Shown here: in pieces, positions 1 to 5,599 of the stretch
Layout: each line of letters begins with the position of its first letter
Numbering within the stretch: the stretch's first letter is position 1
Origin: Bryobacterales bacterium
Lineage (GTDB): Bacteria; Acidobacteriota; Terriglobia; Bryobacterales; Bryobacteraceae
Direction: 5' to 3'
Length of the DNA: 7,168 bases
NCBI GenBank assembly: GCA_003132905.1
Contig: PKZC01000220.1
Coordinates: 1 to 7,168 of the forward strand
The notes under the pieces: model-generated
Told to the model about the DNA's origin: nothing
Database searches by the model: none
The model's input: only the letters and a program-made list of their open reading frames with translations
Position numbers and translations under genes: made by a program

Positions 1-87
1 CTACTCTCTAGTCGCGCACCCGCTTGCAACCGGCCGGAGCCTAATTTCAGCGGATTATGCAATACTGGTACGGAAATTGTCGAAGCT

Positions 88-92
88 GGAGG
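88..92 (+). promoter_or_regulatory. Shine-Dalgarno site setting the start of the DUF6152 gene
   Basis: A perfect GGAGG lies 5 bases before the ATG at 98. It favours that ATG over the in-frame TTG at 77 and the ATG at 104. The reading frame is open back to the left edge, so only this site and the signal peptide fix the start. I could not identify a convincing -10/-35 pair in bases 1-87. A TAG at 9-11 in another frame could be the end of an upstream + strand gene, but too little sequence is present to say. Confidence 0.7.
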
Positions 93-97
93 TTTCC

Positions 98-514
98 ATG
101 AAGATGCCAAAACTCCGTACGTTGCTGGCGGCGTACGCTGGTTTGATCCTGTCCGCTATTCCGGTGCTCGCGCATCACTCCTTTGCCGCGGAGTACGAGA
201 GCAAAGAAGTCACTCTGACTGGTGTGATCACCAAGGTGGAATGGACCAATCCGCACATCTACTTCTATATCGATGTGAAGGACGCGAGCGGCAACGTGGT
301 CAATTGGGCCGTGGAGGGATATCCTCCAAACACTCTGAAGCGGACTGGATTCACGCGCGACGACTTGAAGGTGGGCGACACGGTCACCATCACTGCTTAT
401 CCCGCCAAAGACAGCGCCAATCGCGTGGCGGGCAGGGGAGTGACATTTCCGGGTGGGACCAAGAAGTTTGCCGGGCCTGCCGCCGGGAACGGGCCACCTG
501 CCGACTACAAATAA
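98..514 (+). CDS. Secreted DUF6152-family protein, function unknown
   Basis: The 138-residue product has a clear Sec signal peptide: basic start (MKMPKLR), hydrophobic core at about 8-22, and a predicted cleavage after VLA (residue 25). The mature protein begins HHSFAAEYE, a start I associate with the DUF6152 family. The rest alternates short beta-type strands (VTLTGVITKVEW, YFYIDV, VNWAVEG, VGDTVTITAY), which suggests a small OB-like beta barrel; that fold is inference. The family motif W-T-N-P-H is at 49-53. The C-terminal 20 residues are Gly/Pro/Ala-rich and probably disordered. No catalytic residues are recognisable. The next gene starts 9 bases after the stop, so the two are almost certainly co-transcribed. 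The likely location is periplasmic or extracellular. The family call is fairly secure; the function is unknown. Confidence 0.85.
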   Translation: MKMPKLRTLLAAYAGLILSAIPVLAHHSFAAEYESKEVTLTGVITKVEWTNPHIYFYIDVKDASGNVVNWAVEGYPPNTLKRTGFTRDDLKVGDTVTITAYPAKDSANRVAGRGVTFPGGTKKFAGPAAGNGPPADYK

Positions 515-523
515 AGGCCTGAC

Positions 524-1273
524 ATGACCATCCGTTCAGCGCGCCTCACAATCGTTGTCGCAACCGTCTCGGCGTCTCTTGCTCTTGCCGCCACCAAGCC
601 GATTCCCCGTACCGCCGACGGCAAGCCCGATCTTTCGGGTGTCTGGCAGGGCGGAGGCGTCAGCCTTTATGGCGAACCTGGCCTGTCGAAAGCACCGGCA
701 GCTCCTCCGCCAGTAAACCCGCCACCCAAGCGCGAGCCGCTACCTTATCAGTCCTGGGCTGAAACGAAGACCAAGACGTTCACCGCCGCCGATGATCCAA
801 CGCTACGCTGTCTGCTGCCGGGCGTTCCGCGCATCACATCGATGCCTATGCCTTTTCAGATCGTCGAAACGCCGAAAGAGGTGGTCATCACCTACGAATC
901 GTTCCATGCCTTTCGCATCATCCCGATCAACGACAAACTCCAGCATCCTACCGATCTGGTCCCCACCTGGATGGGCGATTCGGTGGCGCGCTGGGACGGC
1001 GACACCTTGGTGGTGGACGCTACCGGCTTTAACGACAAGACCTGGCTGAGTGGAACCGGCAGTTTTCACAGCGAGGATCTGCACGTGGAGGAGCGCTTCA
1101 CGCTCAACAGTGACGACACCATCACCTACGTCGCGACGGTGACCGATCCTAAAGTGCTAACGAAGCCGTGGACAACGGGAGCGTTATTGCGCCGCCCGCC
1201 CAACACGCGCGTCGAAGAGTACGAGTGCATTGAGAATAATCAGGACGCTCCTCACATGCAGGTGAAGAAGTAG
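524..1273 (+). CDS. Secreted protein with TADGKPDLSGVW motif, function unknown
   Basis: This 249-residue exported protein starts at an ATG whose ribosome-binding site (AAAGG, 513-517) overlaps the stop codon of the preceding gene, implying translational coupling. Residues 1-22 form a signal peptide (hydrophobic 9-22, probable cleavage near ALA-A). The mature part opens with PRTADGKPDLSGVW (28-41), a motif I recall from a large unnamed family in Acidobacteriota and Proteobacteria. A Pro-rich linker (57-74) follows, then CLLPGVPR (97-103), YESFHAFRII (124-133), a WDGDTLVVDATGF segment (157-169), HSEDLHVEERF (182-192) and a C-terminal EYECIEN (232-238). Two cysteines (97 and 235) sit in conserved-looking motifs and could pair as a disulfide. 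The fold is probably beta-rich and periplasmic. No enzyme signature is recognisable, and the role is unknown. The two-gene arrangement suggests a joint role with the DUF6152 protein. Confidence 0.8.
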   Translation: MTIRSARLTIVVATVSASLALAATKPIPRTADGKPDLSGVWQGGGVSLYGEPGLSKAPAAPPPVNPPPKREPLPYQSWAETKTKTFTAADDPTLRCLLPGVPRITSMPMPFQIVETPKEVVITYESFHAFRIIPINDKLQHPTDLVPTWMGDSVARWDGDTLVVDATGFNDKTWLSGTGSFHSEDLHVEERFTLNSDDTITYVATVTDPKVLTKPWTTGALLRRPPNTRVEEYECIENNQDAPHMQVKK

Positions 1274-1284
1274 TCCGGTTTCTG

Positions 1285-1317
1285 CAGCGCTATCGCAAAT
1301 ATCGCTGATGCTCTTTT
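1285..1317 (+). terminator. Weak candidate terminator at the convergent junction
   Basis: An imperfect hairpin lies 12 bases past the stop of the + strand unit. CAGCG (1285-1289) pairs with CGCTG (1303-1307), then after one mismatch TAT (1291-1293) pairs with ATA (1299-1301) around a CGCAA loop. A TTTT run follows at 1314-1317, but six bases separate it from the stem, so it is a poor intrinsic terminator. It overlaps the last codons of the minus-strand CoA-binding gene. The two genes converge with only 16 bases between their stop codons. Confidence 0.22.
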
Positions 1318-1685
1318 AAGATGCAGCGGTCGATGACGACGGCAAGTCCCGCAGCTTTCGCTTTGCGCCCCGAGACCTGATCGACTACGCCTTCCTGCAT
1401 CCACACCGCGGTGGCTCCAATGCGAATGGCCGATTCCACCACTGGCGCCACCAGCTCTGAGCGACGGAAAATGTCGACGATATCCACGTGTTCGGGAATA
1501 TCCTCAAGCCGCGCGTACGATTTTTCGCCCAACACCTGCGACTCGTTCGGATTCACTGGAATGATCCGGTATCCCTGCTGCTGCATATATTCGGCGACGC
1601 CATACGATGGGCGGGACCGTTTGCTCGAAAGCCCGACCACGGCAATCACTCGGCTCTGGCGCAGCAGATCGGGGATTCCAGCCAT
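1290..1685 (-). CDS. CoA-binding domain protein (YccU-like Rossmann protein)
   Basis: The 131-residue product consists of one CoA_binding (Rossmann) domain, close to the usual length of the YccU-type stand-alone family (about 135-140 residues). Visible signatures are the nucleotide-binding strand and turn IAVVGLSSKRSRPSYGV (14-30), the second strand YRIIPVNPNE (39-48), a VDIVDIFRR segment (67-75), VWMQEGV (94-100) and the C-terminal VIDRCILKEH (117-126), whose Cys121 and Glu-His are typical. It is a cytoplasmic protein presumed to bind CoA or an acyl-CoA; no reaction is established for the family. The ATG lies 3 bases after the rluB stop, and GAGGA at 1696-1700, inside the end of rluB, is the likely ribosome-binding site. 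It therefore appears to be the last gene of the scpA-scpB-rluB run. Family identity is strong; the physiological role is not known. Confidence 0.9.
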   Translation of the reverse strand: MAGIPDLLRQSRVIAVVGLSSKRSRPSYGVAEYMQQQGYRIIPVNPNESQVLGEKSYARLEDIPEHVDIVDIFRRSELVAPVVESAIRIGATAVWMQEGVVDQVSGRKAKAAGLAVVIDRCILKEHQRYLR

Positions 1686-1688
1686 CGC

Positions 1689-2435
1689 CTAGCTTTCCTC
1701 CCCATTCTCAGGTTCCATGCTCAGCAGTTTGTGGAAACGCGCCACCTCGGCAGCCGTCAAGTGGCGGAACTTTCCGGGTTGCAATGAGCCCAGCTCCAGG
1801 AAACCGATCTTCACGCGCTTCAGCTTTTCCACCAAACGTCCAAAATGCTTGAACATGAGACGAATCTGATTTTGCCGTCCCTCAATTAATCGTACTTCGT
1901 ACCACGGGTTCTCCGCGCGCCGGATCAGCTTCAAGCCGGCGGGGGCAGTCTTCTTGCCACTGAGCGGAACGCCTTCGCGGAATTTCTCCTCCTGATCGAG
2001 CGCCAGTTGCCCGTTGGTCTTAACCATGTAAATCTTCGTCACATGGCTCGAGGCCGCCGTGATGCGCTTGGCAAGTTCGCCGTCATTGGTGAGCAGCAGC
2101 AGCCCTTCGCTTGCATAATCCAAGCGCCCCACTGGATAGACGCGCGCCTTGACGCCGCGCAGGAGTTGCATCACCGTCGGACGGCCCTCGGGATCCATTA
2201 CGGTCGACATGTAGTCTTTGGGTTTATTCATGGCCAAGTACACCAGGCGCTCCGGCGCGCCTACTCGCTTGCCATCAACTTTGATGTGGTCGCGCTCGGG
2301 ATCGGCCTTGGTCCCAAGCTCCGTAATTACCGCGCCATTTACCATCACGCGGCCTTCGATAATCAATTGCTCGGCGCGGCGGCGGCTGGCGATACCGGCA
2401 TGCGCGAGTAACTTCTGTAACCGTTCGGCAGGCAT
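1689..2435 (-). CDS. rluB: rRNA pseudouridine synthase, RsuA/RluB/E/F family
   Basis: This 248-residue pseudouridine synthase most resembles RluB, which modifies 23S rRNA in the peptidyl-transferase region in E. coli. An S4 RNA-binding domain occupies about residues 2-60 (RLQKLLAHAGIASRRRAEQLI, GRVMVNG, KVDGKRV). The catalytic domain follows, with YLAMNKPKDYMST (66-78), the catalytic-loop motif PVGRLDYASEGLLLLTNDGEL (101-121) with presumed nucleophile Asp106, KIYMVK (134-139) and EGRQNQIRLMFKHFG (185-199). All expected motifs are present and in order, so it should be active. It lacks the long C-terminal tail of E. coli RluB, so a sister specificity (RluE, RluF or RsuA) cannot be excluded; the link to scpB favours RluB. 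The ATG is 14 bases past the scpB stop, without a strong ribosome-binding site. Confidence 0.92.
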   Translation of the reverse strand: MPAERLQKLLAHAGIASRRRAEQLIIEGRVMVNGAVITELGTKADPERDHIKVDGKRVGAPERLVYLAMNKPKDYMSTVMDPEGRPTVMQLLRGVKARVYPVGRLDYASEGLLLLTNDGELAKRITAASSHVTKIYMVKTNGQLALDQEEKFREGVPLSGKKTAPAGLKLIRRAENPWYEVRLIEGRQNQIRLMFKHFGRLVEKLKRVKIGFLELGSLQPGKFRHLTAAEVARFHKLLSMEPENGEES

Positions 2436-2449
2436 CTTTACGGCCGCAC

Positions 2450-3157
2450 CTACTCAGTCACAGACGATTCCGCCTGCTCGGCGGAGGCTTCGTCAGCGGC
2501 GGTCTCCGCTCCCGCGGCAGGCGATTCCACTTGAGGCTCTTCATCGCCCATGGATAACCGCCCCAGCTCCTCAAATTCCTTCAGCGTCGGCAACTCGCTC
2601 AGGTCTTTCAAACCGAACTGCACCAGGAATTCTTTCGTCGTTTTATACAGGATCGGCTTGCCAAGGACGCTCTTCCGGCCCGCGGTCGCGATGAGCTTAC
2701 GATCGATCAGCGTTTTAATCACGCCCGCGCCTTGCACGCCACGAACCTCCATTACCTCAGGCGCGGTGATGGGCTGTTTGTAAGCGATCAACGCTAGAGT
2801 TTCCAGAGCGGCCAGCGATAGCTTCAATGGCGGCTTGAGGTTCTTGACGAACGCCCGAATCGCTTCATGATGCTCCGGCTTGGTGGACATTTTGTATCCG
2901 CCGGCCACTTCGCGAATCGTGAGGCCATGCTCGGGTTTGTTATATTCGGCGGTCAGGTCTTCGAGCACCTGGCCGATTCGCGCGGCGGGCTGTTGCAGGG
3001 CGGTCGCGATCTGGTCCGCCGAGAGCGGCTCATCGGTGACATAGATCACGGCTTCGACTATAGCCCGGAGCTGTTCGTCGGGCAGCTCGATACTTGAGGT
3101 TGCCACTCCCGGGAGCAAGTCGGTCTCGGGGTCCAATTGCACTTCTGTGTGTTCCAT
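2450..3157 (-). CDS. scpB: Segregation and condensation protein ScpB
   Basis: The 235-residue product is the winged-helix (kite) subunit that binds ScpA and, with SMC, forms the bacterial condensin needed for chromosome compaction and segregation. The first winged-helix domain lies at about 28-105 (QLRAIVEAVIYVTDEPLSADQIA, then GLTIREVAGGYKMST at 78-92). The second holds the family signature SLAALETLALIAYKQPIT (114-131), EVMEVRGV (134-141) and GKPILYKTTKEFLVQFGL (166-183), ending in DLSELP (185-190). Residues 203-235 form an acidic, Ala/Glu-rich, probably disordered tail, longer than in many homologues. It follows scpA by 24 bases and lies in the same reading frame. The ATG at 3157 has only a distant GAGGA (16 bases upstream), so coupling to scpA translation is plausible. 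Confidence 0.94.
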   Translation of the reverse strand: MEHTEVQLDPETDLLPGVATSSIELPDEQLRAIVEAVIYVTDEPLSADQIATALQQPAARIGQVLEDLTAEYNKPEHGLTIREVAGGYKMSTKPEHHEAIRAFVKNLKPPLKLSLAALETLALIAYKQPITAPEVMEVRGVQGAGVIKTLIDRKLIATAGRKSVLGKPILYKTTKEFLVQFGLKDLSELPTLKEFEELGRLSMGDEEPQVESPAAGAETAADEASAEQAESSVTE

Positions 3158-3160
3158 TCG

Positions 3161-3196
3161 GCTTTAGCTGTATTCCTCGGTTTAACTGTACTCTTC
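3161..3196 (-). repeat. In-frame 18-base duplication of the scpA 3' end
   Basis: Two adjacent 18-base units (3196-3179 and 3178-3161, read on the minus strand) each encode Glu-Glu-Tyr-Ser-stop in the scpA frame. They match at 14 of 18 positions. The three differences within the coding bases all fall at third codon positions and are synonymous (GAA/GAG, GAG/GAA, AGT/AGC). The second stop (3166-3164) is in frame with both scpA and scpB. The unit therefore provides a double in-frame stop between two genes sharing one frame, and its GAGGA is the nearest Shine-Dalgarno-like sequence for scpB. Confidence 0.75.
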
Positions 3197-3961
3197 TTCG
3201 ATAGCCACCAGCGATTGGCCGAGCACTTCGTCAAACGCGCGCTGCTTCTTCAATCCAATTTCACCGAAGGCGTCCTTTTGGGTTAACATCAGCGCGTGCC
3301 GGCGGACCAGTTCGAGCATAGCCAGGAACAGGCAGATCATGGCGCGGCGGCTGCCTTGTCTCTCGAATAGCTCGGCGGCCGGAAGCGACTCGCCGGTCCG
3401 AAGTTCGCCGAATACGCTTTCCAGATAACGGATCATGTCGGGGATGCTGACGTCTTCTTTCCCGACTTCGTAAACCGGCCGGTTCTTGGCGCGATCCAGT
3501 ACGGTTTGCAGCGTCTTCACCAGGTCGAATAGTGACACCGCCAGTTCCGGCTCTTCGTTCGCGGCTAGAAACTGGGCCATCTGCGGGTTCGACCACGACA
3601 CGTCTTCCACCATGCGCTTCTGCTGCAGCATTTCCGCCGCATTCTTAAAGCGCTCATGTTCGACCAGCCGATCCACCAACTCCTGGCGCGGATCGTCCTC
3701 AGGAGAGATTTTATCCAGCTCCGGATCCTTGGGCAGCAGCATGCGCGATTTGATGTGAATCAGAGTGGCGGCCATGTAGACGAACTCGGAGCTCAGCTCG
3801 ATGTCCAGTTCGATGGCGCGCTTCATGTATTCCAGGTACTGCTGCGTGATGGAGGCAATGGGAATGTCGTAGATGTTGATCTGTTGCTTGCGGATCAGGT
3901 CGAGCAGCAGATCCAACGGACCTTCGTATTGCTCCAGATGGAAGTTAAACGGCGACGACAC
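3182..3961 (-). CDS. scpA: Segregation and condensation protein ScpA (kleisin)
   Basis: ScpA is the kleisin that bridges the SMC heads and binds ScpB in the cytoplasmic condensin complex. The N-terminal signature begins FHLEQYEGPLDLLLDLIRKQ and continues INIYDIPIASITQQYLEYM (residues 13-46 in the numbering used here). SEFVYMAATLIHIKSRMLLP (58-77) follows, then an acidic linker, and a C-terminal winged helix at about 207-240 (AMICLFLAMLELVRRHALML). Starting at GTG 3961 gives 259 residues, matching the family length. The frame stays open to a TTG at 4030, but those 23 extra residues (basic, no family resemblance) lie before the usual ScpA start. AGGGAA sits immediately before the GTG, too close for an ideal ribosome-binding site, so the start is uncertain. 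Genes for ScpB, RluB and a CoA-binding protein follow in the same direction. Confidence 0.92.
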   Translation of the reverse strand: MSSPFNFHLEQYEGPLDLLLDLIRKQQINIYDIPIASITQQYLEYMKRAIELDIELSSEFVYMAATLIHIKSRMLLPKDPELDKISPEDDPRQELVDRLVEHERFKNAAEMLQQKRMVEDVSWSNPQMAQFLAANEEPELAVSLFDLVKTLQTVLDRAKNRPVYEVGKEDVSIPDMIRYLESVFGELRTGESLPAAELFERQGSRRAMICLFLAMLELVRRHALMLTQKDAFGEIGLKKQRAFDEVLGQSLVAIEEEYS

Positions 3962-4033
3962 TTCCCTATAGAATACCAGCCGGACACGCAGCGAGCGCTG
4001 GCGTGTGACACTAATGGATGAAGGTAACAAGGG
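3962..4033. promoter_or_regulatory. Divergent intergenic region, possible promoters
   Basis: If scpA starts at GTG 3961, these 72 bases separate it from the divergent membrane protein gene, and at least the scp operon should have a promoter here or nearby. Just inside, TATTCT on the minus strand (3975-3970) and TATAGA on the + strand (3967-3972) are only partial -10 matches. I see no good -35 for either. AAGG (4021-4024) is a plausible ribosome-binding site for the + strand gene, 9 bases before its ATG. The location follows from gene orientation, not from a clear consensus. Confidence 0.25.
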
Positions 4034-4486
4034 ATGTCGCAGACCGCTAGGTACGCCGTTAGCGTGTTCGGAAGTCTTTTGCTATATTCCGCCGCGGTTT
4101 ATGTTGGCTACTATCGAGAACTGCACCGTCCCGGGGCTGACTTCACCGTAGAAATTGGCACGCCGCTCAAGTTTTGGATAGAGGGCGGATTCGGTGGATT
4201 GCGGTTGCTCATGCCAGGCCCCCTATTAATTGACATGGGAATCGTCATCGCCATAGCCGTTGCAGTCGCTTGGACATGGGAACGCATCGTAGCCAAACAG
4301 CCAGCAGCGGATCCGGCGTGGGGATCGTCATTTGTTGAAGTACAGCGTCACATCCACCGTGTGATTGCTCGCGTTGATCTGGGTTTCCGCCCGTGTCTTC
4401 TTAAGATTGTCGAAGACGCCGCCATCCTTCACCCGCGCCAGGAAATGATCGGGATACTCCGGATTGAACGGACGCCCCGGCGTTAA
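4034..4486 (+). CDS. Putative two-helix small membrane protein, unknown
   Basis: I do not recognise this 150-residue protein. Two hydrophobic segments are visible, at about 7-26 (SVFGSLLLYSAAVYVGYY) and 64-82 (LLIDMGIVIAIAVAVAW). Between them is a polar loop with PGADFTVEIGTPLKFWIEGG, and after the second helix a charged segment (ERIVAK). This looks like a small inner-membrane protein. Codon use is looser than in its neighbours (AGG, CTA, TTA and ATA all occur), which may mean low expression or different ancestry. It starts at an ATG with AAGG 9 bases upstream and runs opposite to all the genes around it. Residues 99-150 are encoded antisense to the 3' end of the POTRA gene and read like an antisense shadow (Arg/Ile/Val-rich, no clear structure), so the native stop may have been lost. 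The gene could also be spurious. Confidence 0.5.
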   Translation: MSQTARYAVSVFGSLLLYSAAVYVGYYRELHRPGADFTVEIGTPLKFWIEGGFGGLRLLMPGPLLIDMGIVIAIAVAVAWTWERIVAKQPAADPAWGSSFVEVQRHIHRVIARVDLGFRPCLLKIVEDAAILHPRQEMIGILRIERTPRR

Positions 4487-5599
4487 GCCCCACATCTTGC
4501 GGATGGTTGGCTCGCTTTCAATATCCAGGCCAGCGATATCCAGCTTACCGAGCGTGTAGAGCGGCCCCGGATCGATTTGAAATTCGATCGCAATCGTGTG
4601 ATCGGTATCGTTGATGTCGCGCTGGATCTGCGAACTTGCATCTAAGTGCCCCGCGCGGCGCAGGTTGGCGCGAATTCGCTCCTGTGCGGCTTTCACGTCG
4701 TCAAAATTCACCGTCTGGTTGGTTTTCAGCTTCGAGAGACTGTTCCACTCCGATCGCGAGAAATCGGCGCCGGTGTAACTCACGTGTTCCAACTGATACG
4801 CGGGCCCCGGTGTCACCTGCACCGTCACCGAAATGCCGTCGACGTCCTTGGCAGGCATGGTTTCGATTTTCGGAAATGCCACCCGCACCAACCCGTGCGC
4901 CTCATAAATGGGCCGAATGGAATTATCCATTAACTGGCGGACTCGCGGCTCGGAGTACAGAACTCCGACCGCGACCCCATACATCACGTTCTGCAAGGTT
5001 CCAGCCGGAACTTCGCCGGTGTTGGTGAAGATAATGTGCGCGATCGACGGCGGCCCCTTGGCCGTGCGGAACAGAACCGCCAGTTCCTCGCCTCCATCCG
5101 CGCTCAATTTGCCCGCGAGCGGCTGGTGAAAATTTTTCCCTGCCAGATATTCAGAAATCCAACCCACATAACGATCCACTATGGGTTTCGTCGCGGGAAT
5201 CCGGTCTTCAAACAGCGGGTCCTTCTGCTTCAACCACGTGCGAAGCTCGGCATCGGTGGCGGGTAACTCAGCAAACCGGATGGGATAAAGCTGGCCGACT
5301 TCAGAAACCTCATAGGTTGCGTCGTAGCCCTGATTGTCTTTGGATGGCGCGAAACGATAGCTGACCTGGTCGAACACACCCGTGGCCTCCAGCTTCTCGC
5401 GCGCCGCATCGAATTCGGATTTGCCGGCCTTCTGTCCAATGCGAAGGCCCGCGACGGCAAGAATCCGCTTAGAGGAATAGGCGTGGTTGCCTTCCACCGT
5501 CAGGTTTTCCAGGGTGTAAGCGGTAGGGGCGGGCGTTTGCGCCCAGCTAAAGCCGCTGGCCGCCCACAGCGCTAAAGCCGGCCCACCGATCAGCCTCAT
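4328..5599 (-). CDS. POTRA-repeat periplasmic protein, BamA-like without barrel
   Basis: The 423-residue product has a signal peptide (1-20, cleavage after SWA) followed only by POTRA-type repeats. The clearest is the first, at about 28-98 (YTLENLTVEGNHAYSSKRI, FDAAREKLEATGVFDQVSYRF). A divergent one follows at about 103-180, then ones at 184-263 (IAHIIFTNTGEVPAGTL), 268-345 (YQLEHVSYTGADFSRSEW, AQERIRANLRRAGHLD) and 348-421 (YTLGKLDIAGLDIESEPTI, GGVFDNLKK). Five POTRA domains is the BamA number, but the protein ends in LYFNK with no C-terminal membrane barrel, which would need some 350 more residues. In BamA, POTRA domains bind partner lipoproteins and nascent outer-membrane proteins; here a soluble periplasmic scaffold or chaperone role is inference. 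Its ATG overlaps the htrA stop as ATGA, so translation is coupled to the protease. The 3' end overlaps the opposing membrane-protein ORF by 159 bases. Confidence 0.85.
   Translation of the reverse strand: MRLIGGPALALWAASGFSWAQTPAPTAYTLENLTVEGNHAYSSKRILAVAGLRIGQKAGKSEFDAAREKLEATGVFDQVSYRFAPSKDNQGYDATYEVSEVGQLYPIRFAELPATDAELRTWLKQKDPLFEDRIPATKPIVDRYVGWISEYLAGKNFHQPLAGKLSADGGEELAVLFRTAKGPPSIAHIIFTNTGEVPAGTLQNVMYGVAVGVLYSEPRVRQLMDNSIRPIYEAHGLVRVAFPKIETMPAKDVDGISVTVQVTPGPAYQLEHVSYTGADFSRSEWNSLSKLKTNQTVNFDDVKAAQERIRANLRRAGHLDASSQIQRDINDTDHTIAIEFQIDPGPLYTLGKLDIAGLDIESEPTIRKMWGLTPGRPFNPEYPDHFLARVKDGGVFDNLKKTRAETQINASNHTVDVTLYFNK

Noticed and set aside
803..1084. Minus-strand frame inside the TADGKPDLSGVW gene
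   Set aside because: It is antisense to the conserved core of that gene and has no start context; the + strand product has a signal peptide and family-like motifs.
2007..2694. Overlapping + strand open frames opposite rluB and scpB
   Set aside because: Both lie antisense to well-conserved genes with complete motifs. Their peptides (Ser/Arg/Pro/Ala-rich) show no family features.
1290..3961. scpA-scpB-rluB-CoA_binding cluster as a novel operon
   Set aside because: Linkage of scpA, scpB and an RluB-type synthase is common in many bacterial phyla, so it is expected context rather than a new system.
3486..4021. + strand open frames opposite scpA
   Set aside because: They are the complement of conserved ScpA sequence, with repetitive Ser/Arg or Gln/Val/Asp composition typical of shadows.
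4034..4327. Possibility that a frameshift hides a BamA barrel after the POTRA gene
   Set aside because: The interval is under 300 bases, and the minus strand shows no continuing barrel-like frame, so the POTRA protein appears complete as read.
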